NCBI RefSeq assembly: GCF_016901135.1
Contig: NZ_JAFEVL010000073.1
Span: 1 to 64,000 of the forward strand
DNA from: Martinezella lusitana
GTDB lineage: Bacteria; Pseudomonadota; Alphaproteobacteria; Rhizobiales; Rhizobiaceae
Direction of reading: 5' to 3'
Length of the DNA: 64,000 nucleotides
How positions within the stretch are numbered: the first letter of the stretch is position 1; the number at the start of each line of letters is the position of its first letter. Below the pieces are notes generated by a model. That model made no database searches. It was given only the letters and a program-made list of their open reading frames with translations, and was not told where the DNA came from. Shown here in pieces: positions 17,714 to 25,830 of the stretch. The position numbers and the translations under genes were made by a program.

Positions 17714-17899
17714 CATCGGCCGCTGCCGATCCGGTGCAGGCTGCATATTTTGTGATCATTTTATGACCAAATTCGAGCGGCTTTCCGGATAGGTATGCAA
17801 TGAGCGCATTGCTGTGTCTATTTTAGAGCGGTGGTAATTGACCGCCATCGAGCCTATCTTCTGGTCATCGAAGAAATGAAACAGAGATGAGAGAAGACA

Positions 17900-18049
17900 A
17901 TGTTTAGCCCGATCAAGAAATTCGCCCGCGCCCTGCGCGTTCCGAGTGTTGAAGAACGCGAAATGGCTTATCTGAATGGCTCGCACGACCGTTTTGACCT
18001 TGAATATCGTCAGCGTCAGGTCGACCGCGGTCTGTTCCGCCAGCGTTAA
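17900..18049 (+). CDS. DUF3563 small protein
   Basis: 49 residues, MFSPIKKFARALRVPSVEER followed by a polar helix ending in RGLFRQR. A purine-rich site (GAGATGAGAGAAGAC) precedes the ATG. The sequence matches my recollection of the DUF3563 family of short basic proteins in rhizobia; the function is unknown. It is monocistronic between rsh and the DUF2062 gene, with 186 bases upstream for its own promoter. Confidence 0.75.
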   Translation: MFSPIKKFARALRVPSVEEREMAYLNGSHDRFDLEYRQRQVDRGLFRQR

Positions 18050-18270
18050 TCGCTGTTAATACTTTCAAGACCAGGAGGGGCGCGCCATTGTTGCGCCCTT
18101 GGAGCAGTCGCCATCTTGCGATAATGCTTCCAGAAAATGTCAGAGCGTTCTCTTTCCTGCCCCTGAACAGGTGATGCTCCAAAAAAGGGCCGCACTTTCG
18201 GTTCTTAATCAGCGCGTGATATGCTTGGCCGGTCTTGTCATGACGGCCCCCAGTGCACTAGATAAGCCGC

Positions 18271-18861
18271 ATGCTATTTCGTCGCCGAAAACCACTGACA
18301 CTGAAGGAAAAATTGCGGGAGCACCTTTGGCCCCGCAAGGGTTTCGTTCGCTCGTTCCAATATTTTGGCAAGCGTCTCGTCCGTCTTGCCGCCTCGCCGC
18401 ATTCGGTTGCGGCCGGTTTTGCGGCGGGTATCGTTGTGTCCTGGACGCCGTTCATCGGCGTGCATTTCGTGATGGCGATCATCATAGCCTATCTGATCGG
18501 CGGCAACGTCATCGCCTCCGCCCTTGGCTGTTTGGCAGCCGGCAATCCTATTACCTACCCCTTCATCTGGGCCTTCACCTGGGAAATCGGCCATCTGATC
18601 CTGGCGCGCGACAGCGGCGGTCAGGGCGGTGGTGGCATCGATCTGCCGGCGCTGTGGCACAAGGGCGATCTCCTGCAGATTTGGGACCCGGTTTTGAAGC
18701 CGATGCTGATCGGCGGCATTCCGCCGGCGATCGTTTCGGGTGTGATCGTCTACGCTCTGACCTATTATGGCGTGAAGACCTTCAAGACGCGCCGCAAGGA
18801 GCGCCTGATGGAGCGTGCCCGCGAGCGCCTGGCGCTTGTCGACAACGCATCGAGCGTTTGA
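18271..18861 (+). CDS. DUF2062 inner-membrane protein
   Basis: 196 residues. The basic N-terminus is followed by two or three hydrophobic segments (about 46-70, 73-95 and 148-170). The stretch RLAASPHSVAAGFAAGIVVS and the following PFIGVH and AAGNPITYP are typical of DUF2062. Function unknown; members are membrane proteins often next to lipid or cell-envelope genes. The start ATG lies 41 bases before acpS's upstream GGAGG stretch ends, and it probably forms an operon with acpS, lepB, rnc and era. Confidence 0.85.
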   Translation: MLFRRRKPLTLKEKLREHLWPRKGFVRSFQYFGKRLVRLAASPHSVAAGFAAGIVVSWTPFIGVHFVMAIIIAYLIGGNVIASALGCLAAGNPITYPFIWAFTWEIGHLILARDSGGQGGGGIDLPALWHKGDLLQIWDPVLKPMLIGGIPPAIVSGVIVYALTYYGVKTFKTRRKERLMERARERLALVDNASSV

Positions 18862-18901
18862 CGAAGCCTGACTTCGCCCCGGCCGGCTGGAGGGCCTTCT
18901 C

Positions 18902-19306
18902 ATGATCATCGGGATAGGCAGCGATCTCATCGACATCCGCCGCGTCGAAAAGACGATAGAGCGCTTCGGCGTCCGCTTCACGGACCGCTGTTTCACCGAC
19001 ATAGAGCGGGCCAAATCCGAGCGCCGCAAGAACAAGGCCGCCTCCTATGCCAAGCGCTTTGCCGCCAAGGAAGCCTGCTCCAAGGCATTGGGCACCGGTC
19101 TGGCACAGGGCGTCTTCTGGCGGGATATGGGCGTCGTCAATCTGCCGAGCGGCAAGCCGACGATGCAGTTGACCGGCGGGGCGGCCGAAAGGCTTGCCGC
19201 CATGCTGCCGGCAAATCATCGAGCTGCCATTCATTTGACGATAACTGATGATTTTCCTCTTGCTCAGGCCTTTGTGATCATCGAGGCGCTGCCGATAGAC
19301 GGCTGA
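18902..19306 (+). CDS. acpS: Holo-[acyl-carrier-protein] synthase
   Basis: 134 residues. It transfers 4'-phosphopantetheine from CoA to apo-ACP. The family blocks are clear: GIGSDLIDIRRVE at the N-terminus with the metal-binding Asp, and YAKRFAAKEACSKALGTG with the Glu of the KEA motif. A strong GGAGG precedes the ATG by about 8 bases. It is placed before lepB as in other rhizobia. Confidence 0.96.
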   Translation: MIIGIGSDLIDIRRVEKTIERFGVRFTDRCFTDIERAKSERRKNKAASYAKRFAAKEACSKALGTGLAQGVFWRDMGVVNLPSGKPTMQLTGGAAERLAAMLPANHRAAIHLTITDDFPLAQAFVIIEALPIDG

Positions 19307-19421
19307 ATCGCCACCGGATGTCGCTTTTGGCACCAGCGCCATTGCCGCCGCGATTTGAAGCGAGTAGAGAGTGCCTGAATGCAAGTTGCGCCGGTGGGGT
19401 GCGAAAAAGGAATAAGACTGC

Positions 19422-20168
19422 GTGTCCGAGAAAGCCGTAAAACAGCAGAACGCCCTGTGGGAAAACATCAAGGTCATCGTTCAGGCGCTCGTCCTGGCCA
19501 TGATCATCCGCACGGTTCTATTTCAGCCATTCACCATTCCGTCCGGTTCGATGATGCCGACGCTGCTCGTCGGCGATTATATCTTCGTCAACAAGTTCGC
19601 CTATGGCTATTCGAAGTATTCGCTGCCGTTCTCGCCTGATCTGTTCAGCGGCCGTATCCTCGGTAGCGAACCGAAGCGCGGCGATGTCGTCGTTTTCCGC
19701 TTCCCGCCGAATCCGGATGTCGACTACATCAAGCGCGTCATCGGCCTGCCCAACGACCGCATCCAGGTGAAGAACGATATTCTTTATATCAATGGCCAGG
19801 CCGTGCCGCGCGAGCCGCATGGCACCTTCTCGTCCGACTACAGCCAGGAGCCGGGCGACAATATCCCCGTCTATAGCGAGCGCCTGTCGGATTCGGGCAA
19901 GGTCTACGACACGCTGGATCTTTCGCCGACCTCACGCGGCGACAATACCCAGGAATATGTCGTGCCGCCGGGCCACTACTTCATGATGGGCGACAATCGC
20001 GACAATTCCGACGACAGTCGTTTCGATGTCGGCTATGTGCCGGCTGAGAACCTGATCGGCCGCGCCAGCATCATCTTCTTCTCGCTTGGGCACGATACGT
20101 CGTTCCGCGAGATCTGGAAATGGCCGACCAACATGCGTTGGGATCGCCTCTTCAAGGTTGTCGAATGA
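19422..20168 (+). CDS. lepB: Signal peptidase I
   Basis: 248 residues from a GTG start at 19422. An N-terminal membrane anchor (about 15-35) leads into the catalytic periplasmic domain. The Ser nucleophile is Ser43 in IPSGSMMPTLLVGD, and the general-base Lys is Lys104 in DYIKRVIGLP. The GDNRDNSDDSR block of signal peptidases follows. It removes signal peptides of exported proteins. Its stop overlaps the rnc start (ATGA). Confidence 0.97.
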   Translation: MSEKAVKQQNALWENIKVIVQALVLAMIIRTVLFQPFTIPSGSMMPTLLVGDYIFVNKFAYGYSKYSLPFSPDLFSGRILGSEPKRGDVVVFRFPPNPDVDYIKRVIGLPNDRIQVKNDILYINGQAVPREPHGTFSSDYSQEPGDNIPVYSERLSDSGKVYDTLDLSPTSRGDNTQEYVVPPGHYFMMGDNRDNSDDSRFDVGYVPAENLIGRASIIFFSLGHDTSFREIWKWPTNMRWDRLFKVVE

Positions 20169-20884
20169 CGAAAGTGCAGACGCTCTCGCAGGCGGATCGT
20201 GCCAAACTTGAATCTGCGATAGGATACGAATTCGCCGAGAAGGATCGTCTCGATTGGGCGCTGACGCATGCCAGCGCCCGCACACATAAGGCGGATAATT
20301 ACGAGCGGCTGGAATTTCTCGGTGACCGGGTTCTCGGCCTGTGCATCGCCGAGCTGCTGTTCAAGACGTTCGGGACGGCGACCGAAGGAGAGCTTTCGGT
20401 GCGCCTGAATCAGCTGGTCAGCGCCGATACCTGCGCCGAAGTCGCCGATGAAATGCAGCTGCATCTCTATATTCGCACTGGCGCTGACGTAAAGAAGCTG
20501 ACCGGCAAGCGCATGCTCAATGTGCGTGCCGATGTCGTCGAAAGCCTGATTGCAGCGCTTTATCTGGACGGCGGCCTCGAAGTGGCCCGCAAGTTCATTT
20601 TGCGTTATTGGGAGCGTCGCGCGGTTCGGCCCGATGGCGCAAGGCGCGACGCCAAGACGGAATTGCAGGAATGGGCGCATGCGAAATTCGGCGTCACCCC
20701 GGTCTACAGGGTTGATGATCGCAGCGGACCGGATCATGATCCCCGCTTCACGGTGACCGTGGAAGTGGCGGGAACGGCGCCCGAGACAGGAATAGAACGC
20801 TCCAAACGCGCGGCCGAACAGGTTGCGGCGACGCGGATCTTGGAGCGCGAAGGTATATGGCAGCCTCAGTCGACTGAGAAATGA
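20165..20884 (+). CDS. rnc: Ribonuclease III
   Basis: 239 residues from ATG 20165, overlapping the lepB stop by 4 bases. The family signature ERLEFLGDRVLGL is at 48-60 with catalytic acids, and the second acidic site is in DVVESLIAALYLDGG. A C-terminal double-stranded-RNA-binding domain (about 165-235) is present. It processes rRNA and degrades duplex RNA. Translational coupling to lepB and position before era are the conserved arrangement. Confidence 0.97.
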   Translation: MTKVQTLSQADRAKLESAIGYEFAEKDRLDWALTHASARTHKADNYERLEFLGDRVLGLCIAELLFKTFGTATEGELSVRLNQLVSADTCAEVADEMQLHLYIRTGADVKKLTGKRMLNVRADVVESLIAALYLDGGLEVARKFILRYWERRAVRPDGARRDAKTELQEWAHAKFGVTPVYRVDDRSGPDHDPRFTVTVEVAGTAPETGIERSKRAAEQVAATRILEREGIWQPQSTEK

Positions 20885-20906
20885 CTGCCTGGAAACGACG
20901 GAAAAG

Positions 20907-21851
20907 ATGACCAATCAAGAAGACACGCCCGCCGACGACGGCGCGGTTGAACACACCGGTCCGACCCATTCGGGTTTCGTGGCCCTCATCGGCCCGACCA
21001 ATGCCGGCAAGTCGACGCTGCTCAACCGGCTCGTCGGCGCCAAGGTTTCGATCGTCAGCCATAAGGTGCAGACCACGCGCGCAATCGTTCGCGGTATCGC
21101 CATCCACAACAATGCGCAGATCGTTTTCATGGACACGCCCGGCATCTTCAAGCCGCGCCGCCGTCTCGACCGCGCCATGGTGACCTCTGCCTGGGGCGGC
21201 GCCAAGGATGCCGATCTCATCATGCTGCTGATCGACAGCGAGCGGGGATTGCGCGGCGACGCCGAGGCCATTCTCGAAGGGCTGAAGGAGGTTTTTCAGC
21301 CGAAAATCCTCGTTCTCAACAAGATTGATCGTGTCCGCCGCGAGGACCTGCTGGCGCTTGCCGCTGCCGCCAATGAGAAGATCGCTTTCACGCAGACCTT
21401 CATGGTATCGGCCGAAAACGGCTCCGGCTGCGACGATGTTATGGACTATCTGGCAAAGACGCTGCCCGAGGGACCCTGGTATTATCCGGAGGATCAGATC
21501 TCGGATCTGCCGATGCGTCAGCTCGCCGCCGAAATTACCCGTGAAAAGCTGTTCCTGCGGCTCCACCAGGAGCTCCCTTACGCCTCGCATGTGGAGACGG
21601 AAAAGTGGGAAGAGCGCAAGGATGGCTCTGTTCGCATCGAACAGGTGATCTATGTTGAGCGCGAAAGCCAGAAGAAGATTGCGCTCGGCAAGGGCGGTGA
21701 GGCGATCAAATCGATCTCGACCGCATCGCGCAAGGAGCTCTCCGCGATCCTGGAGCAGCCCGTGCATCTCTTCCTCTTCGTCAAGGTGCGCGAGAACTGG
21801 GGAGACGACCCCGAGCGCTTCCGGGAGATGGGGCTAGACTTCCCGCGTTAA
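20907..21851 (+). CDS. era: GTPase Era
   Basis: 314 residues from ATG 20907. GTPase motifs: G1 GPTNAGKS (29-36), G2 region TTRAIVRG, G3 DTPGIF, and G4 NKIDRV. A C-terminal KH domain (about 230-310; KIALGKGGEAIKSI) binds the 3' end of 16S rRNA. Era acts in 30S assembly. The N-terminus carries ~22 extra residues before the fold, common in rhizobial Era. It sits 22 bases after rnc. Confidence 0.96.
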   Translation: MTNQEDTPADDGAVEHTGPTHSGFVALIGPTNAGKSTLLNRLVGAKVSIVSHKVQTTRAIVRGIAIHNNAQIVFMDTPGIFKPRRRLDRAMVTSAWGGAKDADLIMLLIDSERGLRGDAEAILEGLKEVFQPKILVLNKIDRVRREDLLALAAAANEKIAFTQTFMVSAENGSGCDDVMDYLAKTLPEGPWYYPEDQISDLPMRQLAAEITREKLFLRLHQELPYASHVETEKWEERKDGSVRIEQVIYVERESQKKIALGKGGEAIKSISTASRKELSAILEQPVHLFLFVKVRENWGDDPERFREMGLDFPR

Positions 21852-21936
21852 TGGAACTTTGCTTCGCCGAGTGCTTTATATTGCAACAGCTTATCAGGCG
21901 TGCCGCCTGAGCTGATGCAACTCAGGGGAGCACTCC

Positions 21937-22689
21937 ATGGCGAAGGCCGTGACGATGCATGGGCAACGAACGCCATGTCAACAATGTCCGTTGAGGGCTC
22001 TCCCGCATTTTCGCGAATTCGAGCGCGATGAGCTGAATTTCATCAGCAATTTCAAGAAGGGCGAGCTTCTCGTCGACGCGGGCGCCACGATTTTCCTCGA
22101 AGGGGCGCATAGCGCCCACCTCTTCACGATCCTGTCCGGCTGGGGTTTCCGTTACAAGACGCTCGAGGACGGCCGCCGGCAGATTCTCAACTATGTCATG
22201 CCTGGCGATCTCGTTGGATTGCAGGGCTCGATCATGGGGGAGATGCAGCACTCGACCGAAGCGCTGTCGCCGATATCGCTCTGCGTATTCGAGCGCTCGG
22301 AATTGATGACGCTTTACAATTCCCATCCCCCGCTTGCCTTCGATCTGACCTGGATCGCGGCCCAGGAAGAGCGAATACTGGATGAGCATCTGCTGAGCAT
22401 TGGGCGCCGGTCGGCAATCGAGCGAGCAGCCTATCTGATCGCCTACCTGTATCAGCGCGCCAGCGCCCTTCGGCTGTTCAATGGCAGCAAAGTCATTCCG
22501 ATCACTCAGCAGCATGTGGCCGACACACTTGGCCTTTCCGTTGTCCATACCAATAAGACATTGAAAAAACTGGCCGAACGCGGGCTGATCCTCTGGCAGG
22601 AGCGCGGCTGCAACGTTCTGGACGAGAAAAAGCTCGCCGAGGTCGCCGGTTGGGACGGGCTTGATTCGGGCAAGCGACCCTTCATTTGA
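21937..22689 (+). CDS. Crp/Fnr-family transcriptional regulator
   Basis: 250 residues. A cyclic-nucleotide-binding-like beta-roll (about 40-130) is followed by the dimer helix and a winged HTH near 185-225 (ITQQHVADTLGLSVVHTNKT). The N-terminus has a Cys pair, CQQC at 14 and 17, and there is a Cys at 116, reminiscent of Fnr iron-sulfur ligands. The third N-terminal Cys of classical Fnr is missing, so oxygen sensing is uncertain. Upstream, a nested inverted repeat around 21891-21931 (TTGCA...TGCAA, TCAGGC/GCCTGA) may be a regulatory site. Targets unknown. Confidence 0.82.
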   Translation: MAKAVTMHGQRTPCQQCPLRALPHFREFERDELNFISNFKKGELLVDAGATIFLEGAHSAHLFTILSGWGFRYKTLEDGRRQILNYVMPGDLVGLQGSIMGEMQHSTEALSPISLCVFERSELMTLYNSHPPLAFDLTWIAAQEERILDEHLLSIGRRSAIERAAYLIAYLYQRASALRLFNGSKVIPITQQHVADTLGLSVVHTNKTLKKLAERGLILWQERGCNVLDEKKLAEVAGWDGLDSGKRPFI

Positions 22690-23019
22690 AGGCAATTCAT
22701 ATCGCCGGCGACATGTCTTTTTTAAATGTCGGCAGCAACTGTATCAGCATAGATTACTATCACCGTCACTTTTCGACCAGTTTCACCTTTTACTAACCCC
22801 GGCGGCAGAAGCGATTGGAGCATGTTGACGAGCCCATAGTACCGCATTGCAAAAAGTGCGAAGCGGTTGAGAGGCGAGGTCATGTTACAAGAAACTGAGC
22901 CGGCACGGATGGGGAAAACCATCCATTCAATACGGGCCGATGATTGGCGCCGGAGGGATAGATGTGGAATTTTTTACGGGGAGCGCCGCTTGGCGCGCAC
23001 ATGCAGGGATGGCGCTGAT
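22690..23019 (+). other. 330-base gap before the receiver protein
   Basis: Nothing beyond weak signals. A short inverted repeat CGACAT/ATGTCG (about 22708-22731) is present. An in-frame ATG at 22867 would extend the next gene by 51 residues of ordinary-looking but unrecognised sequence. It presumably contains the promoter of the receiver gene. Confidence 0.35.
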
Positions 23020-23394
23020 ATGACATTTCAGCGCGTCCTTATTCTCGAAGACAATCTCATTATTGCGATGGAGGCGGAGGAAATACTGCGTCTTGTCGGG
23101 ATCGAACAGGTGGAGATTGCCTCGAATCTGGAACAGGCGGTCAACGCCATTCATTCTGACACTTATGATTTTGCGATGCTGGACGTCAATCTCGGGGAGT
23201 CGACAAGCTTTGGCTTTGCCCGGCTGCTGGCCGAGCGCGGCATCGCCTTCGGTTTCGTCAGCGGCTATTCCGATACGCTCGATTTCCCGCCGGACCTGCG
23301 GCATGTGCCGCTTTTGAACAAGCCTTTCGATGAGCAGTCCATGCGCCTCTTTGTCGAAACGCTGGCAGCGATCGGCAGATCTTCCGCCATGTGA
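23020..23394 (+). CDS. Single-domain response regulator (receiver only)
   Basis: 124 residues, essentially one CheY-like receiver: acidic pair Glu10-Asp11 in LILEDN, phosphoacceptor Asp55 in MLDVNLGE, switch Ser near 81 (FVSGYS) and conserved Lys101 in LLNKPF. There is no output domain. Such proteins act as phosphate shuttles or sinks or by protein contact. No histidine kinase is adjacent; the Crp/Fnr gene upstream is the only nearby regulator. The start at 23020 is chosen because it begins the fold exactly, though an upstream in-frame ATG exists. Confidence 0.88.
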   Translation: MTFQRVLILEDNLIIAMEAEEILRLVGIEQVEIASNLEQAVNAIHSDTYDFAMLDVNLGESTSFGFARLLAERGIAFGFVSGYSDTLDFPPDLRHVPLLNKPFDEQSMRLFVETLAAIGRSSAM

Positions 23395-23453
23395 CAGCCG
23401 CAGCCATTTGTCCTAAACTCGAATCGCGACATTCTTTTGGGGCAGATCGGCCG

Positions 23454-24233
23454 ATGCAGTGGCAAGACCACGCAATCATCTTGGGCGTCAAGCGTCTTGG
23501 CGAGACCAGTGTCATCGCCGAGGTGATGACGCGCGCCCGCGGCCGGCATATGGGCCTGGTGCGAGGGGGCCGGTCTCGTACCATGCAGCCGGTGCTGCAG
23601 GCCGGCAATCTGGTCGAAGTGACCTGGCGGGCAAGGCTGCACGAGCATCTCGGCGAATTTCGTATGGAGCCGGTCGCATTGAGAGCGGCGCGGCTGATGG
23701 AAACAGCGACCGCCGTCTACGGCGTGCAGGCGATGGGCGCACTGCTGCGACTGCTGCCGGAGCGGGATCCGCACCCGCACCTCTACGATGCGCTCGATGT
23801 CATCCTCGAAAACCTGGAGAATCCCGCCGATGCCGGCGAGCTTTTCGTGCGTTTCGAGCTCGCGGTGCTGAACGATCTCGGCTTCGGTCTCGATCTGACC
23901 GAATGCGCGGCGACCGGCATACGCGAAGACCTGGCGTTCGTTTCGCCAAAGACTGGGCGGGCTGTCTGTCGTGCGGCCGGTCTGCCATGGGCAGACAAGA
24001 TGCTAGCCTTGCCGCCGTTTCTCACGGTCGGAGCCGTCGTCGCCGCGGATAGCGAAAGTCTGGCCGCCGCTTTCCGCCTGACGGGTTTCTTCCTGCATCG
24101 CCATGTCTATGAGCCGCGCGGCATACAGATCGCCGCAGCGCGCGAGGGTTTCATTCAGGCGGCGCTGAAGGCGGTCAATTCTGCTGCGCTGGACAATGCG
24201 GCAGCCTCACCAGCCCTCATCGCAGAGCGCTGA
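23454..24233 (+). CDS. recO: DNA repair protein RecO
   Basis: 259 residues from ATG 23454 (MQWQDHAIILGVKRLGETS). The N-terminal OB-fold carries GRHMGLVRGG, and the helical C-terminal part lacks any clear four-Cys zinc cluster; only scattered Cys are seen. RecO loads RecA with RecR and anneals single strands in the RecF pathway. Its placement after era fits the common era-recO order, here with two regulators inserted between them. Confidence 0.92.
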   Translation: MQWQDHAIILGVKRLGETSVIAEVMTRARGRHMGLVRGGRSRTMQPVLQAGNLVEVTWRARLHEHLGEFRMEPVALRAARLMETATAVYGVQAMGALLRLLPERDPHPHLYDALDVILENLENPADAGELFVRFELAVLNDLGFGLDLTECAATGIREDLAFVSPKTGRAVCRAAGLPWADKMLALPPFLTVGAVVAADSESLAAAFRLTGFFLHRHVYEPRGIQIAAAREGFIQAALKAVNSAALDNAAASPALIAER

Positions 24234-24247
24234 AACGCTGAACTGCG

Positions 24248-25096
24248 CTATAGCCGCTTGAGAGCCCAGCCCTCCGGCCGTTCCTCGATGACCGTCACCG
24301 CATCGCCGATCTTGACCGAGCCTTCGTCGCGCGGCACGACGTTCCAGCCGAACAGGGGACCGGGAACGCGGCGATCGGCGGACATGCGGATGCGACCCAT
24401 GGCGGGCATCGGGTTCGGCACGTCGCGGGAGCCGGTCTTCTGATCCTGCGTCGTCATGATGCAGCGGGCGCAGGGCTTGACCAGATCGAGGCGGATGCCG
24501 CCGATCTCGATCGTCGCCCAGCGGTCTTCCGGCCATTCCTCGTCGCAATCGATGACGATGTTCGGACGGAAGCGCTCCATGCCAACAGCGCCTTCGCCAT
24601 GGGCAGCAAGATTGGCGTTGAGCGCCTTCAGCGAGCCGGTTGTGGTGACGAGGATCTGGTATCCATCCGAGAAGGTGACCGGCGCGTCATCGCCCGCCCA
24701 TTCCGGGCTGGCGGCGCGCTTGGCGAGCTTGTCGAAGAACACCATCTTCACGTCGCGCTTCAGCCAGTCGGACAGGGCCTTGTTGGTTTCCTCATCGGCA
24801 ACCGATGCGCTGACGGCTGATTTCCAGACAACGACGTCCATGCGATTGTCGGGGTGCGGCGGCGGCACGATGATGTCGGGCTTGCCCTCCATCTTCAGGC
24901 GCAGGTTTGAGGGGCCGGGCTGGATATCGATCTGCGCAAGCGCCTGCAACTCGCGCTGGGTAATGAAATGGCCGGAGGGATCGACCAGCATGGCACGGCG
25001 ATCACCGGTCAGCCCGAAGGCGTCGATGGCGGCCGATGGAATGGCGATGCCACGCGCGCTCTTGAGCGGATAAATAAAGAGATCGCTGACCCGCAT
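24248..25096 (-). CDS. MOSC-domain molybdenum-cofactor-binding protein
   Basis: 282 residues. The N-terminal MOSC beta-barrel (MRVSDLFIYPLKSARGI, YPLKS motif) is followed by the C-terminal MOSC domain with the conserved Cys pair KPCARC at 209 and 212 and the GRIRMSADRRVPG stretch. Such proteins, related to YcbX/mARC, bind molybdenum cofactor and usually reduce N-hydroxylated compounds with an electron donor. The partner here is unknown. The gene is 10 bases downstream of the HD-domain gene, so likely its operon partner. Confidence 0.85.
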   Translation of the reverse strand: MRVSDLFIYPLKSARGIAIPSAAIDAFGLTGDRRAMLVDPSGHFITQRELQALAQIDIQPGPSNLRLKMEGKPDIIVPPPHPDNRMDVVVWKSAVSASVADEETNKALSDWLKRDVKMVFFDKLAKRAASPEWAGDDAPVTFSDGYQILVTTTGSLKALNANLAAHGEGAVGMERFRPNIVIDCDEEWPEDRWATIEIGGIRLDLVKPCARCIMTTQDQKTGSRDVPNPMPAMGRIRMSADRRVPGPLFGWNVVPRDEGSVKIGDAVTVIEERPEGWALKRL

Positions 25097-25106
25097 GGTG
25101 TCGCCC

Positions 25107-25760
25107 TCAGATTTCGTCGATGAACATTGCCAGCACCGTCTTCAGCCTCTCGTGCCGCGCGCCCGCAAATCTGCGGCCGGTCTCGGTCTGGAAGCCATCC
25201 GCCAGTTTGAACAGCTTTGTCTCGAAATGGTCAATGGCGAAGCGCTTGTCGTCGAGTGGTCTCTCCGTTGCGAGCGGGTCGAACGGGTCGTAGAGGCCGG
25301 AACCGAGGCGGCCTGCGATATAGAAGCAGCGCGCCGCGCCGACCATGCCGATCGCGTCCAGCCGGTCGGCATCCTGCAAGATCTTCGCCTCGAGCGCTTC
25401 CGGCGGAAGATTGGCGGAAAAGCTGTGCGTGGTGATCGCATGCGCCGTGGCCGCAATGTCGGCATCCGTCCATCCGAGCTGCCGCAGGATGCCCGAGGCC
25501 TTCTCGGCCGCCAGCCGCGACGCCTGCGCCCGATGGGGCGAATTCTTCTCGACCGCAACGCAGTCATGCAGCAACACGGCCGCGGCGAGGATACGCGCAT
25601 TGCCGCCATCCTCGGCCTGAATGGCCATGGCATTCCTGAAGACGCGCAGGATATGGGCAATATCGTGCGAACCGTCATCGCCATCGGCGGCATGCGGGAT
25701 AAGATCCGCCGCCAGCGTTTCGAAGGGGGCAAAGGCCCGCGCCATCCTGTTGGTGTCCAT
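25107..25760 (-). CDS. HD-domain phosphohydrolase
   Basis: 217 residues. HD-superfamily metal site: His in GSHDIAHILRV, the His-Asp of VLLHDCVAVEK, and a later Asp in ILQDADRLDAIG. Metal-dependent phosphohydrolase of the YedJ/uncharacterised type; substrate unknown, possibly nucleotides. It lies between the DUF2339 gene upstream (70 bases) and the MOSC gene downstream (10 bases). The start is the first Met (MDTNRM). Confidence 0.83.
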   Translation of the reverse strand: MDTNRMARAFAPFETLAADLIPHAADGDDGSHDIAHILRVFRNAMAIQAEDGGNARILAAAVLLHDCVAVEKNSPHRAQASRLAAEKASGILRQLGWTDADIAATAHAITTHSFSANLPPEALEAKILQDADRLDAIGMVGAARCFYIAGRLGSGLYDPFDPLATERPLDDKRFAIDHFETKLFKLADGFQTETGRRFAGARHERLKTVLAMFIDEI

Positions 25761-25830
25761 TATCGCACTCGCTCCGGAATGATCTGTCGGCAGGTTCCCT
25801 CGTCCTACCGGGCCAAGGGATTCGCCGCAA

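Noticed and set aside
21891..21931. Possible Fnr/FixK box before the Crp/Fnr gene
   Set aside because: The inverted repeat TTGCA...TGCAA with inner TCAGGC/GCCTGA does not match TTGAT-N4-ATCAA.
23391..23453. Longer RecO start
   Set aside because: The extra 21 residues overlap the previous stop and lack the family's N-terminal sequence.
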